From: Tenrec ecaudatus
Lineage: Eukaryota; Chordata; Mammalia; Afrosoricida; Tenrecidae
Direction: 5' to 3'
Assembly: GCF_050624435.1 (NCBI RefSeq)
Contig: NC_134535.1
Span: 123,677,731-123,741,730 of the forward strand
Length of the DNA: 64,000 nt
Part shown: in pieces, positions 41,101-43,444 of the stretch
How positions within the stretch are numbered: the first letter of the stretch is position 1
Layout of the letters: each line of letters starts with the position of its first letter
Translations under genes and position numbers: made by a program
The notes under the pieces: model-generated
The model's database searches: none
What the model was told of the DNA's origin: nothing
What the model saw: only the letters and a program-made list of their open reading frames with translations

Positions 41101-42698
41101 AAGCATAGGTAAGAATATTTTGCTGGGTATTTTGACATTTCTGTTTAACTGTGTTTCTATTGTGGTGGTGGAAGTGGCATTGTTTTAGCCATGCATTAGG
41201 AAAGCTAAGTTCTTACTGTTATCTCAAAGCCATTAAGTTACAAAGCAGAACTTTAAATGGGGTGTTTTCACTTAAAAGTATGATTTACCTGAGCTGGATC
41301 ACTGCTTTTAAAATACACGTATTATGCCTATTAAGAAATTGATGTATAGATCTAATAACTATCAAAATATAAAAATAGCAGTTAATTACAAGTCAAATTA
41401 TCTTTTTAAAAATTATTTTATTGGGGGCTCATACAACTCATCACAATCCATACATACATCCATTGAATGTCAAGCACATTTGTACATTTCTACATTTGTT
41501 CTACTTAAGCCCTTGGTATCAGTTCCTCATTTTCTCCCTTACTCCCCACTACCACCTCCCTCATGAACCCTTGATACTTTATAAATTATTATTATTTTGT
41601 CATGTCTTACACTGTCCTAGGTCTCCCTCCCTTCACCCACTTTTCTGTTGTCCAACCCCAGGGAGGAGGTTATACGTAGATCATTGTAATCAGTTTCCCC
41701 TTCTACCCCACCTTCCCTCCACCGTCTGGTATCACCATTCTTATCACTGGTCCTGAAGGGATCATCTGTCCTGGATTCCCTGTGTTTCTGGTTCCTATCT
41801 GTATCAGTGTACATCCTCTGGTCTAGCTGGATTTGTAAGGGGATCATGATAGTGGGGGGAAATTGTCTTATCCAATAATTAACTATGTTTTAGGTTTAAA
41901 AAGTAGCAATCAGTGTTATCTACATATAATACATATATTGAAAAATACTTCAGCAAAATTAAAGTTTGAGAAGTATTTATTTACTATTTATTAGTTATCT
42001 ACTAGTGAAGAACCAAATTCACTGTCATCAGATGGAGTCCTACTCGGAGGGACCCCATGCTGGTAGAGCAATGGTTACACACTGGACTGCTCACCGCAAG
42101 GTCGGCAGTTTGGAACAGCCAGCCGGAGACAGTGGGAGCAAGACAAGGCTGTCTACTTCTGTAAGCAGAGGCAGTCACAGAAACCCACGGGCCAGTTCTG
42201 CCCTGTCCTACAGCGCCATTATTAGTCAGAGTCCGCTGGTCACATACCAACTTGAGGTACTCAGCATTTTCTTAGGATAGCTTTACCTGTTGCCAAAGAT
42301 ATGGGTGACTCTGTATTTACAGTCCCTCTAGTTTTATTAAAAATCTGAACTCTCTGCCTAGAACATAAAGTCCTAGACTCTACCAGGTTTTAACATATAT
42401 TATATTCAAAATGTCATACCTGAAATATCTAAGAATAACCACATGCGTATGCATGATGAAATATAATATAAGTCAGAGGAATGAAAGTCTATTGGAGAGA
42501 TGTTGATCAAAGAAACCTGTTCGCAGCATATATTAAGGGGTGTTGTTTCTGAGCAGAGGTAAAAGGCAATGATTATTTTCTCTTGAGTAACATTGTGAAA
42601 TTGTTACTGATGGGAATTACTTTCTTCCAGATGAACATGCGTATTCCGAATACAGCACACCATGTCAGCAGATGTCTTTTGCAGGCTCCTTGTTCTAG
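99..42698 (+). CDS. OVOS: Ovostatin-like alpha-2-macroglobulin family protein, 3' part of gene (23 coding exons)
   Basis: Secreted broad-range protease inhibitor of the A2M family: a protease cleaves the bait region and is trapped by a conformational change. Exons: 99-159, 670-815, 1157-1306, 2117-2287, 3713-3809, 8370-8490, 13115-13343, 15599-15725, 17140-17255, 17743-17794, 19219-19302, 26191-26367, 26567-26648, 29498-29654, 31623-31694, 31973-32138, 32700-32920, 34378-34593, 37068-37192, 38217-38307, 39176-39244, 39414-39516, 42631-42698. They sum to 2901 bp (966 codons plus TAG), all with AG acceptors and GT donors in matching phase. Family landmarks: CALWAIDES (MG6), [37 protein letters not shown], the thioester region (Cys replaced by Tyr), and the receptor-binding domain ending in IYDYYGA and [18 protein letters not shown] before the bait region suggests ovostatin rather than A2M, PZP or A2ML1; this rests on recalled family sequences. 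The 5' exons are outside the window. Confidence 0.92.
160..669 (+). other. Intron 1 of window
   Basis: About 510 bp of AT-rich intron between the first two exons. No repeat or motif recognised beyond splice sites. Confidence 0.6.
670..815 (+). CDS. OVOS: OVOS-like exon 2 of window
   Basis: Begins after TTTTCACAG and ends before GTAAGA, 146 bp. Encodes a beta-sandwich stretch with [26 protein letters not shown] and FDIEKCF, matching the A2M region around LLIYAVLPTGDVIGDSAKYD. The Cys near its end is conserved in the family. Confidence 0.92.
1157..1306 (+). CDS. OVOS: OVOS-like exon 3 of window (MG6, first half)
   Basis: Runs from acceptor CTTCAG to donor GTGAGT; exactly 50 codons, phase 0 to 0. 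Contains [16 protein letters not shown], the family signature normally read as CALRAVDQSVLLM in A2M. The shift of the usual Arg to Trp after CAL is a substitution, not a break. Confidence 0.95.
1354..1520 (+). repeat. AfroSINE-type tRNA-derived SINE
   Basis: Starts GGGGCCAGGTGGCACAGCGG, continues with GCTGCTAACC, GCCGCTCCGCGGAGGAA and a TAAAGATTTACAACTTGGAA body typical of the family, and ends near ATCACAGTGGATTTG. Intronic. Confidence 0.75.
1521..2116. other. AT-rich intron sequence
   Basis: No feature recognised apart from the splice acceptor at its end. Confidence 0.5.
2117..2287 (+). CDS. OVOS: OVOS-like exon 4 of window (before the bait region)
   Basis: 57 codons between TTCAG and GTGAGC. 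Begins VYNELYY, as A2M-family exons do after the SxxS turn, then carries [17 protein letters not shown] and [15 protein letters not shown]. The tyrosine-rich [12 protein letters not shown] block is the main reason for calling the gene ovostatin-like. Two Cys and an acidic end lead into the bait exon. Confidence 0.93.
2640..2792 (-). repeat. AfroSINE-type fragment, antisense
   Basis: Diverged antisense body with CCCGGGTGTCGGAGG, GGTTTTCAATGGCTGA and CAGGCCTTGCTTCCTAGG, the reverse complement of the family's CCTAGG-AAGAAAGGCCTGG-TCAGCCA middle part. Confidence 0.55.
2955..3560 (-). mobile_element. RTE/BovB-like LINE, 3' part, antisense
   Basis: In reverse it carries the RTE 3' end: tail TTGTATGTGGGGCC region, CAGGACCAGACAGCATTTC, the GAGTGGTCTC-like arginine-rich end of the reverse transcriptase, and CATGCATGGGAAAGTTGGAC. 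Many frames are broken. The same family appears in + orientation at 15.86, 19.84, 33.95, 38.4 and 40.5 kb. Confidence 0.75.
3713..3809 (+). CDS. OVOS: OVOS-like exon 5 of window (start of bait region)
   Basis: 97 bp, phase 0 to 1. Reads [18 protein letters not shown] and then a tyrosine/acid-rich stretch [20 protein letters not shown] and KP.LC are the family hallmark just before the protease-sensitive bait. This exon is not visible as one long open frame, but phase with both neighbours is exact. An antisense RTE fragment ends about 170 bp upstream. Confidence 0.9.
4035..4255 (+). repeat. MIR SINE relic
   Basis: TGTGCATCAAGCAATGTTATACACATTTTATAT followed by a TTACTGATGCTTAAAGTAAAGCACA core and AGTAACTTGCCAAA, the ordered landmarks of MIR. 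Strongly diverged, as expected for an ancient element. Confidence 0.7.
4290..5080 (+). mobile_element. Probable old L1 5' UTR/ORF1 relic
   Basis: A-rich strand with CTAAGGGGAAAATGG, AGAGATGAAGGCA and similar mammalian L1 5' flavour, but no reading frame or clear motif. Assigned by composition and continuity with 5290-5820, so weak. Confidence 0.3.
5090..5215 (+). repeat. RTE-like 3' tail fragment
   Basis: GTGAGGATGGCGCAGGACTG, TTCATTCTGTTGTGCATGG and GACTCGATGATACCTAGCAA are the typical last 100 bp of the Afrotherian RTE element shared with AfroSINE tails. Confidence 0.7.
5290..5820 (+). mobile_element. Old L1 ORF1-region relic
   Basis: Contains ACACATTATAATCAAACTGTC preceded by CCAAGATACTTATTTACC, a block characteristic of older mammalian L1 ORF1 3' regions. 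All frames decayed. Confidence 0.55.
5930..6030 (-). repeat. SINE/RTE-tail fragment, antisense
   Basis: ATCGAGTTAGCACGGACCCA and TAGCAACCCTAGTACAACAG followed by GCAAGGCCAGTCCTGCACCA are the antisense common tail of AfroSINE and RTE. Confidence 0.6.
6310..7170 (-). mobile_element. L1 3' end, antisense, old
   Basis: Starts T-rich with AACCATTTTATTGGAAGC and continues through a C-rich pyrimidine segment (CTCCCACTGTACCCCCCCGC), then decayed 3' UTR to about GCTTTGCCTGATAATAG. Same general structure as the younger L1 ends in this window. Confidence 0.6.
7535..7730 (-). repeat. AfroSINE, antisense
   Basis: GACCCATAGCAACCCAATGA then AGGCAGAGTAGAAATCGCCCC, CCAGCCTTTCGGTTAGCAGC and CGCCAATGCACTACCCGGAC in order: a full-length antisense copy. 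Confidence 0.8.
7740..8369 (+). other. Intron sequence before exon 6
   Basis: Nothing recognised except the branch/acceptor region of the exon at 8370. Confidence 0.5.
8370..8490 (+). CDS. OVOS: OVOS-like exon 6 of window (bait region end, MG6 to MG7)
   Basis: 121 bp, phase 1 to 2, acceptor CTCTAAAAG, donor GTAAGT. First half is Ser/Thr/Asp-rich and low in complexity ([19 protein letters not shown]), as expected for a flexible bait; second half is the conserved [14 protein letters not shown]. The bait differs strongly from human A2M, so target proteases cannot be inferred. Confidence 0.92.
8491..9090. other. AT-rich intron sequence
   Basis: Begins with a short TTTG tandem run (about 8498-8515). 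Otherwise no element recognised; no open frame with family similarity. Confidence 0.5.
9095..9270 (-). repeat. AfroSINE variant, antisense
   Basis: Contains GCAACTGTGACCCATGG, AGGCCTTTCTTCCAACGACC and AACCTTTCCATTAGCGGC in antisense order; the elephant-like variant with an AGAAAGGCCTG core. Confidence 0.65.
9634..9835 (+). repeat. AfroSINE, sense
   Basis: GAGCCCCGATGGTACAAGC, GGCAGCAGGCTAACC, AGCAGAAAGACTTGGTGAT and TAAAGATTACAGCAAGAAAA follow the family order to a degraded 3' tail near ACAACACAGACA. Confidence 0.75.
9836..10430. other. Intron sequence, nothing recognised
   Basis: Short open frames here have no recognisable family and no supporting context. Confidence 0.4.
10431..10497. repeat. 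Small poly(T)-bearing insert flanked by a 12-bp direct repeat
   Basis: TTTACCCCTTTG occurs at about 10432-10443 and again at about 10486-10497, enclosing a T11 run (10449-10459) and about 30 bp more. This looks like a tiny retroposition event with target-site duplication. The T run could instead be taken for the poly(A) tail of the FTSJ1 copy, about 600 bp beyond its coding homology. Confidence 0.4.
10498..11059 (-). other. Sequence 3' of the FTSJ1 retrocopy
   Basis: Could include the retrocopy's 3' UTR. No clear polyadenylation signal precedes the T run at 10449-10459 on the - strand, so the 3' boundary of the retrocopy is unresolved. Confidence 0.35.
11060..12045 (-). pseudogene. FTSJ1: Intronless FTSJ1 retrocopy, methyltransferase domain open, C-terminal tail disrupted
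   Basis: Parent FTSJ1 is the human Trm7 homologue, an S-adenosylmethionine-dependent 2'-O-methyltransferase of tRNA anticodon-loop positions 32 and 34. From the canonical MGRTSKDK start at 12012, one uninterrupted frame of 254 codons runs to TAG at 11248-11250. It keeps the Lys of ARSAFK, the SAM motif [12 protein letters not shown], the Asp of [11 protein letters not shown], the Lys of KIFRGRD and the Glu of SSIEAF, i.e. the K-D-K-E catalytic set. Relative to human FTSJ1 (about 329 aa) it lacks 3 residues near residue 64. After the stop, recognisable tail sequence (QPPISP, then YQEAC and VDTLPQPL one frame over) shows a single-base shift near 11222. An in-frame ATG 11 codons upstream (12045) also exists. 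It lies antisense in the intron between OVOS-like exons 6 and 7. No introns, so retroposed; functional status unknown. Confidence 0.9.
12046..12196 (-). promoter_or_regulatory. CpG-rich 5' leader next to the FTSJ1 retrocopy
   Basis: About 150 bp with dense CpG (several CGCG) in an otherwise AT-rich, CpG-poor intron. It sits directly upstream of the retrocopy start on the - strand and looks like a 5' UTR or promoter-proximal CpG island. I cannot tell whether it came with the retrocopied transcript or was already at the insertion site. Confidence 0.45.
12197..12570. repeat. CpG minisatellite, 10-bp unit with 70-bp higher-order repeat
   Basis: About 36 tandem copies of a 10-bp unit, roughly NTCGCTGNGA on the + strand, nearly all containing CpG. 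Unit variants alternate (TTCGCCGAGA, CGCGCTGGGA, CTCGCTGTGA). Positions 12331-12400 and 12401-12470 are identical over 70 bp (seven units), a recent higher-order duplication. The unit has no stop in some - strand frames, which gives long spurious Ser/Glu/Arg-rich open frames. Confidence 0.95.
12598..12660 (-). promoter_or_regulatory. CCAAT and CRE-like motif cluster upstream of the FTSJ1 retrocopy
   Basis: On the + strand ATTGG at 12642-12646 is an inverted CCAAT box, and TGACGTAG at 12616-12623 resembles a cAMP-response element. Another ATTGG lies at 12200-12204, on the gene-near side of the minisatellite. Order and orientation suit transcription toward the FTSJ1 copy. Motif matches only. 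Confidence 0.35.
12868..13048 (+). repeat. AfroSINE, sense, abutting exon 7
   Basis: Full-length: GATCCCTGGTGTAGTGGTTA, GCTGGGCTGCTAACTGCAAG, CAGCCCGCTCTGCGGCAGAA, AAACTTACAAGGGCAGC, TAAGGTCTCCACGAATCAG. It ends about 70 bp before the splice acceptor of exon 7. Confidence 0.85.
13115..13343 (+). CDS. OVOS: OVOS-like exon 7 of window (MG7)
   Basis: 229 bp from TTTTAG to donor GTATTC, phase 2 to 0. Contains [38 protein letters not shown] and [15 protein letters not shown], the most conserved block of the A2M family. It follows the FTSJ1 retrocopy intron and lies 70 bp after an AfroSINE. Confidence 0.97.
13465..13560 (+). repeat. AfroSINE 3' fragment
   Basis: AGTCTCAGAAACCCAAAGGGG then ACCCTGTCCTAACGGGTTGC and AATGGCAGTGAGTGAG are the sense 3' half of the family. 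Confidence 0.7.
13711..13749. repeat. (TG)n microsatellite
   Basis: About 19 uninterrupted TG dinucleotides. Confidence 0.95.
13760..14470. other. Intron sequence with a possible SINE remnant
   Basis: A decayed SINE-like stretch near 14100-14230 (ACTCATATTGGCCCTGTTGG, antisense body) is possible. The rest is AT-rich with nothing recognised. Confidence 0.4.
14475..14630 (+). repeat. AfroSINE relic, sense
   Basis: GGGCTGGTAACAGCAAACTTA, AAAGCACCAGTTAGTCTAAG, AGAAAGATGAGGCTATGAG and a tail with GTGCGTCAGAAGCAACTGAG keep the family order. Confidence 0.6.
15150..15335 (-). repeat. AfroSINE, antisense
   Basis: CATGTTGATTCTGACCCATA, AACTTTATCTTCTTCCTGC and CAGCAACCTTATGGTTAGCAG match the antisense consensus. 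Confidence 0.7.
15599..15725 (+). CDS. OVOS: OVOS-like exon 8 of window
   Basis: 127 bp, phase 0 to 1, acceptor TCTCACAG, donor GTAAAC. Reads a strand with [17 protein letters not shown] followed by [12 protein letters not shown], aligning with the A2M part that ends SWAVTPKSLG. The CxC pair matches the CIC of A2M. Confidence 0.93.
15855..16665 (+). mobile_element. RTE/BovB-like LINE 3' part (decayed reverse transcriptase C-terminus)
   Basis: One frame reads [35 protein letters not shown] and, after changes, WTLNKKD: the RTE-clade reverse-transcriptase end (KTKI.ATGPI, FIFLGS). DNA downstream reads CAACAAGATGGACTGACGA then the tail TTTCCTTCTGTTGTGCATCG and GACTTGATAGCACCTCACAA. Frameshifts and stops make it dead. 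It lies in the intron between exons 8 and 9. Confidence 0.85.
16666..16990. other. Antisense SINE-like remnant and unassigned intron sequence
   Basis: 16690-16800 has CTCCTGGCAACCCATGCACC as in antisense SINE ends; the rest is not recognised. Confidence 0.4.
17140..17255 (+). CDS. OVOS: OVOS-like exon 9 of window
   Basis: 116 bp, phase 1 to 0. Reads [17 protein letters not shown] and [12 protein letters not shown]; the latter matches the A2M segment RKDTVIKPLLVE that ends an exon in the family. The acceptor ATTGAAG has a weak pyrimidine tract, so the start could shift slightly, but phase supports it. Confidence 0.9.
17256..17742 (+). other. Intron between exons 9 and 10
   Basis: AT-rich, no element recognised. 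Confidence 0.5.
17743..17794 (+). CDS. OVOS: OVOS-like exon 10 of window
   Basis: 52 bp micro-exon, phase 0 to 1: [17 protein letters not shown], equivalent to PEGLEKETTFNSLLC in A2M. Acceptor ACAATTAG, donor GTAAGA. Confidence 0.93.
18206..18322. mobile_element. Short DNA-transposon relic (MITE) with terminal inverted repeats
   Basis: Left end CCGTATATACTCGTGTATAC with GCCGAA and right end GGTTGGCTTATACTAGAGTA with TATATGGT are imperfect inverted repeats of about 26 bp enclosing about 65 bp (GGTAAAATTAAGTGCCTCAG inside). Too short to code; presumably moved by a transposase made elsewhere. Superfamily uncertain. Confidence 0.7.
18540..19065 (+). mobile_element. Old L1 ORF2 3' region
   Basis: Decayed sense copy: TTTCACCAAAGAGGACATTC, CACAATGAGATACCATTTTA and CCAACAGTTCCACTCCTAGC correspond to the C-terminal ORF2 segments encoding YHLTP and YDPAIPLLG. 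Numerous indels. Confidence 0.8.
19219..19302 (+). CDS. OVOS: OVOS-like exon 11 of window (CUB part)
   Basis: 84 bp, phase 1 to 1. Encodes [20 protein letters not shown] and then RAYWSVHG, matching the A2M run ending ARASVSVLG before the thioester exon. Confidence 0.9.
19345..19535 (+). repeat. AfroSINE, sense
   Basis: CACTTGGCTGCTAACTGAAAG, CAACCAGCTGCTCTTGGGG, AGAAAGATTACAGCTTTGGA, GGGGCAGCTGTACTCTGCC and GAGTTACAATCGACTCGACA: full-length and comparatively well preserved. Confidence 0.85.
19636..19678. repeat. Short tandem repeat, GAGTGAGTATTTAGT unit
   Basis: A 15-16 bp unit repeated about 2.5 times. Confidence 0.8.
19840..20035 (+). mobile_element. RTE-like LINE fragment
   Basis: GAACGTTGCATTGGATAAAC, TGCACAAGACCACATTAAAA and ACTGACCCAAGCCATGG repeat the segment of the RTE reverse-transcriptase end that also occurs at 21170-21265, so this is a second, partial copy placed upstream. 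Confidence 0.7.
20040..21690 (+). mobile_element. RTE/BovB-like LINE, reverse-transcriptase region to 3' end (dead)
   Basis: Runs from sequence before the RT domain to the tail. Recognisable pieces: ESREYQKD-like region with [19 protein letters not shown] (20600-20660), GIPEYFI, then [20 protein letters not shown] and [11 protein letters not shown] (21015-21110), and a tail with GTGAGGATGGTGCAGGACCA. Stops and shifts throughout. Longest RTE copy here; intron between exons 11 and 12. Confidence 0.88.
21735..22110 (-). repeat. AfroSINE split by an L1 3' fragment, both antisense
   Basis: 21740-21820 (CTTGAGTCTATTCTAACACA, GGGGTAAAGTTGAACTGCCCC) and 22015-22110 (GGGAGTAGAAAGCTTCATC, GGCCTTGCAGTTAGCAGACC) are halves of one antisense SINE. 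Between them is a short L1-like 3' end starting AAACCATTTTATTGGGCACTC. Confidence 0.6.
22300..22447 (-). repeat. Duplicated L1 3' terminus
   Basis: TTTATTAGGGGCTCATACAA at 22316 is followed about 100 bp later by T/C-rich sequence (22411-22447) and then the same 3' end again from about 22449 (TTTATTAGGGACTCATACAA). One target-site duplication encloses both ends. Confidence 0.75.
23088..23142. repeat. (TA)n/(CA)n compound microsatellite
   Basis: TATATA run of about 40 bp followed by ACACACATACACA, within the L1 3' UTR. Confidence 0.95.
25901..26190 (+). other. Intron remainder before the thioester exon
   Basis: Nothing recognised beyond the pyrimidine-rich acceptor of exon 12. Confidence 0.5.
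26191..26367 (+). CDS. OVOS: OVOS-like exon 12 of window (thioester exon, Cys replaced by Tyr)
   Basis: 177 bp from TTTCCAG to donor GTAAAG. Reads [16 protein letters not shown] and then [13 protein letters not shown]. Family members with a thioester have GCGEQ, in which Cys and Gln form the bond. Here codon 26250-26252 is TAT (Tyr), one transition away from TGT; the Gln is kept. The rest ([22 protein letters not shown]) is well conserved. Confidence 0.96.
26567..26648 (+). CDS. OVOS: OVOS-like exon 13 of window (thioester domain)
   Basis: 82 bp, phase 1 to 2. Reads [19 protein letters not shown] and continues to an RTW end completed by the next exon, as NTW in A2M. The donor is GTTTGA, much weaker than the other donors here, yet phase and similarity both need it. 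Confidence 0.88.
26649..27300 (+). other. Intron between exons 13 and 14, first part
   Basis: AT-rich, no element recognised. Begins with the weak donor GTTTGA. Confidence 0.5.
27305..27545 (+). repeat. MIR SINE relic
   Basis: AATTTTAAGGTGAAGAAATAC, AGTTAAGTAATTTACCCAAG and GCAGAGCTGGAGC in order, with a GTGAATTC core upstream. Confidence 0.7.
28025..28155 (-). repeat. AfroSINE relic, antisense
   Basis: GGCTGTAATCTTAATAGAAG, GGGTTTGAATTGCCTTTAGG and TTAGTGGTTAAGGACAAACC in antisense order; internally shortened. Confidence 0.55.
28186..29095 (+). mobile_element. Mariner-type DNA transposon with dead transposase
   Basis: Follows a TA dinucleotide (28184-28185). Reads GCTGGGCAAAACAGAGGTAC near the left end, then transposase pieces: [20 protein letters not shown] (28400-28460), [11 protein letters not shown]-like stretch, [14 protein letters not shown], and 3' DNA for the DLTLRDFF-type end (28858-28885) and KVVF. 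Frames are broken by shifts and stops. Terminal inverted repeats are no longer clear. Confidence 0.85.
29100..29420 (+). repeat. Possible L2-type LINE relic
   Basis: GAACTTAAAGTGAAGGAGAGA, GGGACACGAGGGATGAATAA and CAGAAGCAGCCCCATCTGG resemble the L2 3' region (effect, GAAGGATGA, CATTCCAGGCAGA order). Weak. Confidence 0.35.
29498..29654 (+). CDS. OVOS: OVOS-like exon 14 of window (thioester domain)
   Basis: 157 bp, phase 2 to 0. Contains [19 protein letters not shown] and [13 protein letters not shown], aligning with LTAFVLKTFAQARAYIFID of A2M: one of the helical hairpins of the alpha-alpha barrel. Donor GTAAGG. Confidence 0.94.
29655..30485 (+). other. AT-rich intron sequence
   Basis: No element recognised. 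Confidence 0.5.
30487..30672 (+). repeat. AfroSINE, sense
   Basis: AACCCTGGTGGCTCTGTGGG, CTAGCCGCTCCTCTGGAGAA, GGAGCAGTTCCACTCTGTCC and AACTCAATGACAGTGAGTTTG: full-length. Confidence 0.85.
30680..31622 (+). other. AT-rich intron sequence
   Basis: Parts (30930-31120, TTCAGGGCAGGTCTGG) may be an old antisense L1 ORF2 piece; not certain. Confidence 0.35.
31623..31694 (+). CDS. OVOS: OVOS-like exon 15 of window (thioester domain)
   Basis: 24 codons in phase 0 to 0: [20 protein letters not shown], matching GVEDEVTLSAYITIALLE in A2M. Acceptor CTATCCAG, donor GTAAGT. Confidence 0.93.
31973..32138 (+). CDS. OVOS: OVOS-like exon 16 of window (thioester domain)
   Basis: 166 bp, phase 0 to 1, 278 bp after the previous exon. 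Contains [20 protein letters not shown] followed by [10 protein letters not shown], aligning with HVYTKALLAYAFALAGN in A2M. The exon is noticeably GC-rich compared with flanking introns. Confidence 0.94.
32215..32610 (-). mobile_element. Old L1 3' UTR relic, antisense
   Basis: TTGCAAAGGAACTTTAGACTC, CCAGTTCTAGATTGCTCATA, TTTCTGGGATCATGCTCTAT and CATGTGGTGGCGCACATCAG are landmarks of an old antisense mammalian L1 end. It fills most of the intron between exons 16 and 17. Confidence 0.65.
32700..32920 (+). CDS. OVOS: OVOS-like exon 17 of window (end of thioester domain)
   Basis: 221 bp, phase 1 to 0. Contains [32 protein letters not shown] and [20 protein letters not shown]. It ends STM where A2M has STQ; donor GTGACT is accepted because the next exon starts exactly with DTV. 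Confidence 0.94.
32921..33945 (+). other. AT-rich intron sequence
   Basis: Contains a T11 run near 33090; otherwise nothing recognised. Confidence 0.5.
33950..34082 (+). repeat. RTE-like 3' tail
   Basis: AAGATGGGTGGACACAGTGG, GTGAGGGTGGTGCAGGACCA, TCTCTGTGAGTCAGAACTGA and CAACACCTAACAATAACAG: the last 130 bp of the RTE element. Confidence 0.85.
34378..34593 (+). CDS. OVOS: OVOS-like exon 18 of window (CUB return strand)
   Basis: 72 codons, phase 0 to 0. Reads [18 protein letters not shown] through [17 protein letters not shown] to [12 protein letters not shown], matching DTVVALHALSKY and NNNRLLLQQVSLP of A2M. Acceptor TTTTAG, donor GTAAAT. Confidence 0.96.
34600..35040 (+). other. Intron sequence, nothing recognised
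   Basis: A short open frame (34746-35027) has no recognisable similarity. Confidence 0.4.
35045..35128. repeat. Minisatellite, three copies of about 28 bp
   Basis: Unit CTTAATTCAGTGATTCAACT followed by TAGTCCAC repeats three times with small changes. Confidence 0.9.
35129..35790 (+). other. Intron sequence, nothing recognised
   Basis: AT-rich without a recognised element. Confidence 0.45.
35795..35965 (+). repeat. AfroSINE relic, sense
   Basis: GGGTGGGACTGCTAACTGCAG, CATCCGCTCCAATGGATAAA, GGCTGGCTGCTTCCATAAAA and GTTGGAATGGTCTTCATGCC keep the family order. Confidence 0.7.
35970..37067 (+). other. AT-rich intron sequence
   Basis: Nothing recognised. Confidence 0.5.
37068..37192 (+). CDS. 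OVOS: OVOS-like exon 19 of window (receptor-binding domain start)
   Basis: 125 bp, phase 0 to 2. [19 protein letters not shown] then a Cys and FDLVVTA, as in TSLKYNILP of A2M. It begins the C-terminal domain that contacts the clearance receptor LRP1 in A2M. Confidence 0.93.
37193..38216 (+). other. Intron between exons 19 and 20
   Basis: A possible antisense SINE scrap at about 37380-37500 (ACAACCCCATGTGTGTCTGC); the rest not recognised. Confidence 0.35.
38217..38307 (+). CDS. OVOS: OVOS-like exon 20 of window (receptor-binding domain)
   Basis: 91 bp, phase 2 to 0. [20 protein letters not shown] corresponds to GSRSASNMAIVDVKMVSGFI in A2M, the best-conserved block of this domain. Donor GTAAAG. 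Confidence 0.96.
38400..38645 (+). repeat. RTE-like 3' end
   Basis: GCTTGGCAAAGTAAAGGGTC, GGTGGGCGCAGCGGCTGCAA, GTGAAGATGGTGCAGGGGCA and TTGCCTTCTGTTGTGCCTGG mark the sense RTE tail. It begins 90 bp after exon 20, with a short antisense SINE scrap before and after (38405-38440, 38640-38740). Confidence 0.75.
38760..39175 (+). other. Intron sequence, nothing recognised
   Basis: AT-rich; no element recognised. Confidence 0.45.
39176..39244 (+). CDS. OVOS: OVOS-like exon 21 of window (receptor-binding domain)
   Basis: 23 codons, phase 0 to 0: [20 protein letters not shown] and LEN, matching the A2M strand VSRTEVSSNHVLIYLDK. Acceptor TTTTTAG, donor GTAAGT. Confidence 0.92.
39414..39516 (+). CDS. 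OVOS: OVOS-like exon 22 of window (receptor-binding domain)
   Basis: 103 bp, phase 0 to 1. [20 protein letters not shown] followed by [13 protein letters not shown], matching [22 protein letters not shown] in A2M. Donor GTAGGA is weaker than most but in phase. Confidence 0.93.
39800..40020 (+). repeat. SINE-like element, probably an AfroSINE/RTE derivative
   Basis: GATGTTGAGCGTGTTGTAAC, GGAGCTTCCAGACTAAGAAG and AAAGGCTTGGTGATGGACG match the body seen in RTE/AfroSINE-related repeats. Boundaries unsure. Confidence 0.5.
40250..40470. other. Unclassified, possibly old LTR or DNA-transposon relic
   Basis: Begins with a T14 run, then a GC-rich stretch (CAGCTGGGCCGGCTGATCTG) that looks repeat-like, but I could not place it. 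Confidence 0.3.
40480..40890 (+). mobile_element. RTE/BovB-like LINE 3' end
   Basis: AAAGTACCATGGACTGCCCA, GGATGGCGAGGCTTCATCC, ACTTTGAACACGTTGTCAGG, GAGAAAGACATCATACTTGG and ACAAGACGGATGGACACAGT; encodes the [20 protein letters not shown] segment that ends RTE reverse transcriptases. Tail ends near ACCTACAACAA. Confidence 0.88.
40930..41070 (-). repeat. AfroSINE, antisense
   Basis: GCAGGCAGCTTTACCTTTCTT followed by TTAACGCCCTGTGCCACCAG: antisense 5' half of the family. Confidence 0.65.
41404..41860 (-). mobile_element. L1 3' end, antisense, short insertion
   Basis: TTTATTGGGGGCTCATACAA start, then CCTCCCTCATGAACCCTTGA, CCCAGGGAGGAGGTTATACG and GGATTCCCTGTGTTTCTGG. Flanked by AAATTATCTT (41395-41404) and AAATTGTCTT (41860-41869), a target-site duplication with one mismatch. 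Confidence 0.88.
42040..42250 (+). repeat. AfroSINE, sense
   Basis: GGACCCCATGCTGGTAGAGC, GGACTGCTCACCGCAAGGTC, CAGCCAGCCGGAGACAGTG, GGGCCAGTTCTGCCCTGTCC and TTATTAGTCAGAGTCCGCTG. It lies 390 bp before the last coding exon. Confidence 0.85.
42631..42698 (+). CDS. OVOS: OVOS-like last coding exon
   Basis: Acceptor TTTCTTCCAG; completes the Asp codon and reads [22 protein letters not shown], then TAG at 42696-42698. The DE...EY..PC pattern is the A2M-family C-terminus (A2M: DEFAIAEYNAPC). The 3' UTR follows; I cannot fix its end. AATAAA occurs at about 44087-44092 and again at 44691-44700. Confidence 0.92.
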
Positions 42699-43440
42699 GA
42701 TAAGGCGAAAGACGACACCTTGAAACACAGCTGTTTGTTGAGTGACCACCACAACTTGTTTCAACCAAAGAAAACCATCCCGAGTCTTGTATGGGGTGCT
42801 TATGCCGTCCGTCTCCCCGGGCACCGCCACACGTCTGTGCACTACCGAGGACTTCTTGCTTTCTGCCCTGGCCCTTCTCCGAAGCACTAGCAATCAGTAA
42901 GACCCCTGCGCAGATACAGGGGTGAAGGACAGGCTTCATGCTTCCCTCCTGGGGTGAAGGTCAGCCAATAGGGGACAGGCCTGCCTTTGCTCAGAGAATT
43001 CCGAAAGCATTCCAAATGCTTCTCCTGGATCTCCTTGAAGCTTAGCTCTCTCTTTTCCAGAGAAGCAGATTCAACAGCAGACTCCTAAAGTAACCTTTTT
43101 CCTTACCTGCCCCAATCTTCCTGCTCCCTTACTCCCACTCTCTGGAACCACCGCCAGAGTAAAGTATCTGCCCACAAGGTCTTGCCCTAGACTCTGCTTC
43201 CAGGGCCATCCAAGGAAACCCTACATATTAAACAATCACAAACTAAGTTTTTTATTTTGTAGAGAATATCTTAATATGCCGATACTTTAGTTTTGGTATT
43301 TGTTTTTTAAAAATAATTTCTTTATGTTATTGAAGAACAGATTTTGTATAATACTTTAACATAATCATGTTTATTTTCATTGGAAACTGAAAACTACTTT
43401 CAAATATATTTTTAAGATAAAAGAAAAAAATGTGTGCTTT
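42699..43440 (+). other. Probable OVOS-like 3' UTR and flank
   Basis: Follows the stop codon. It contains no AATAAA; the nearest variant is ATTAAA at about 43228-43233. Length of the 3' UTR unresolved. Confidence 0.4.
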
Positions 43441-43444
43441 TTGT

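Noticed and set aside
99-42698. Assignment to A2M, PZP or A2ML1 instead of ovostatin
   Set aside because: The pre-bait block [12 protein letters not shown], missing thioester Cys and bait sequence fit these poorly as I remember them; a phylogeny would be decisive and could still overturn the symbol.
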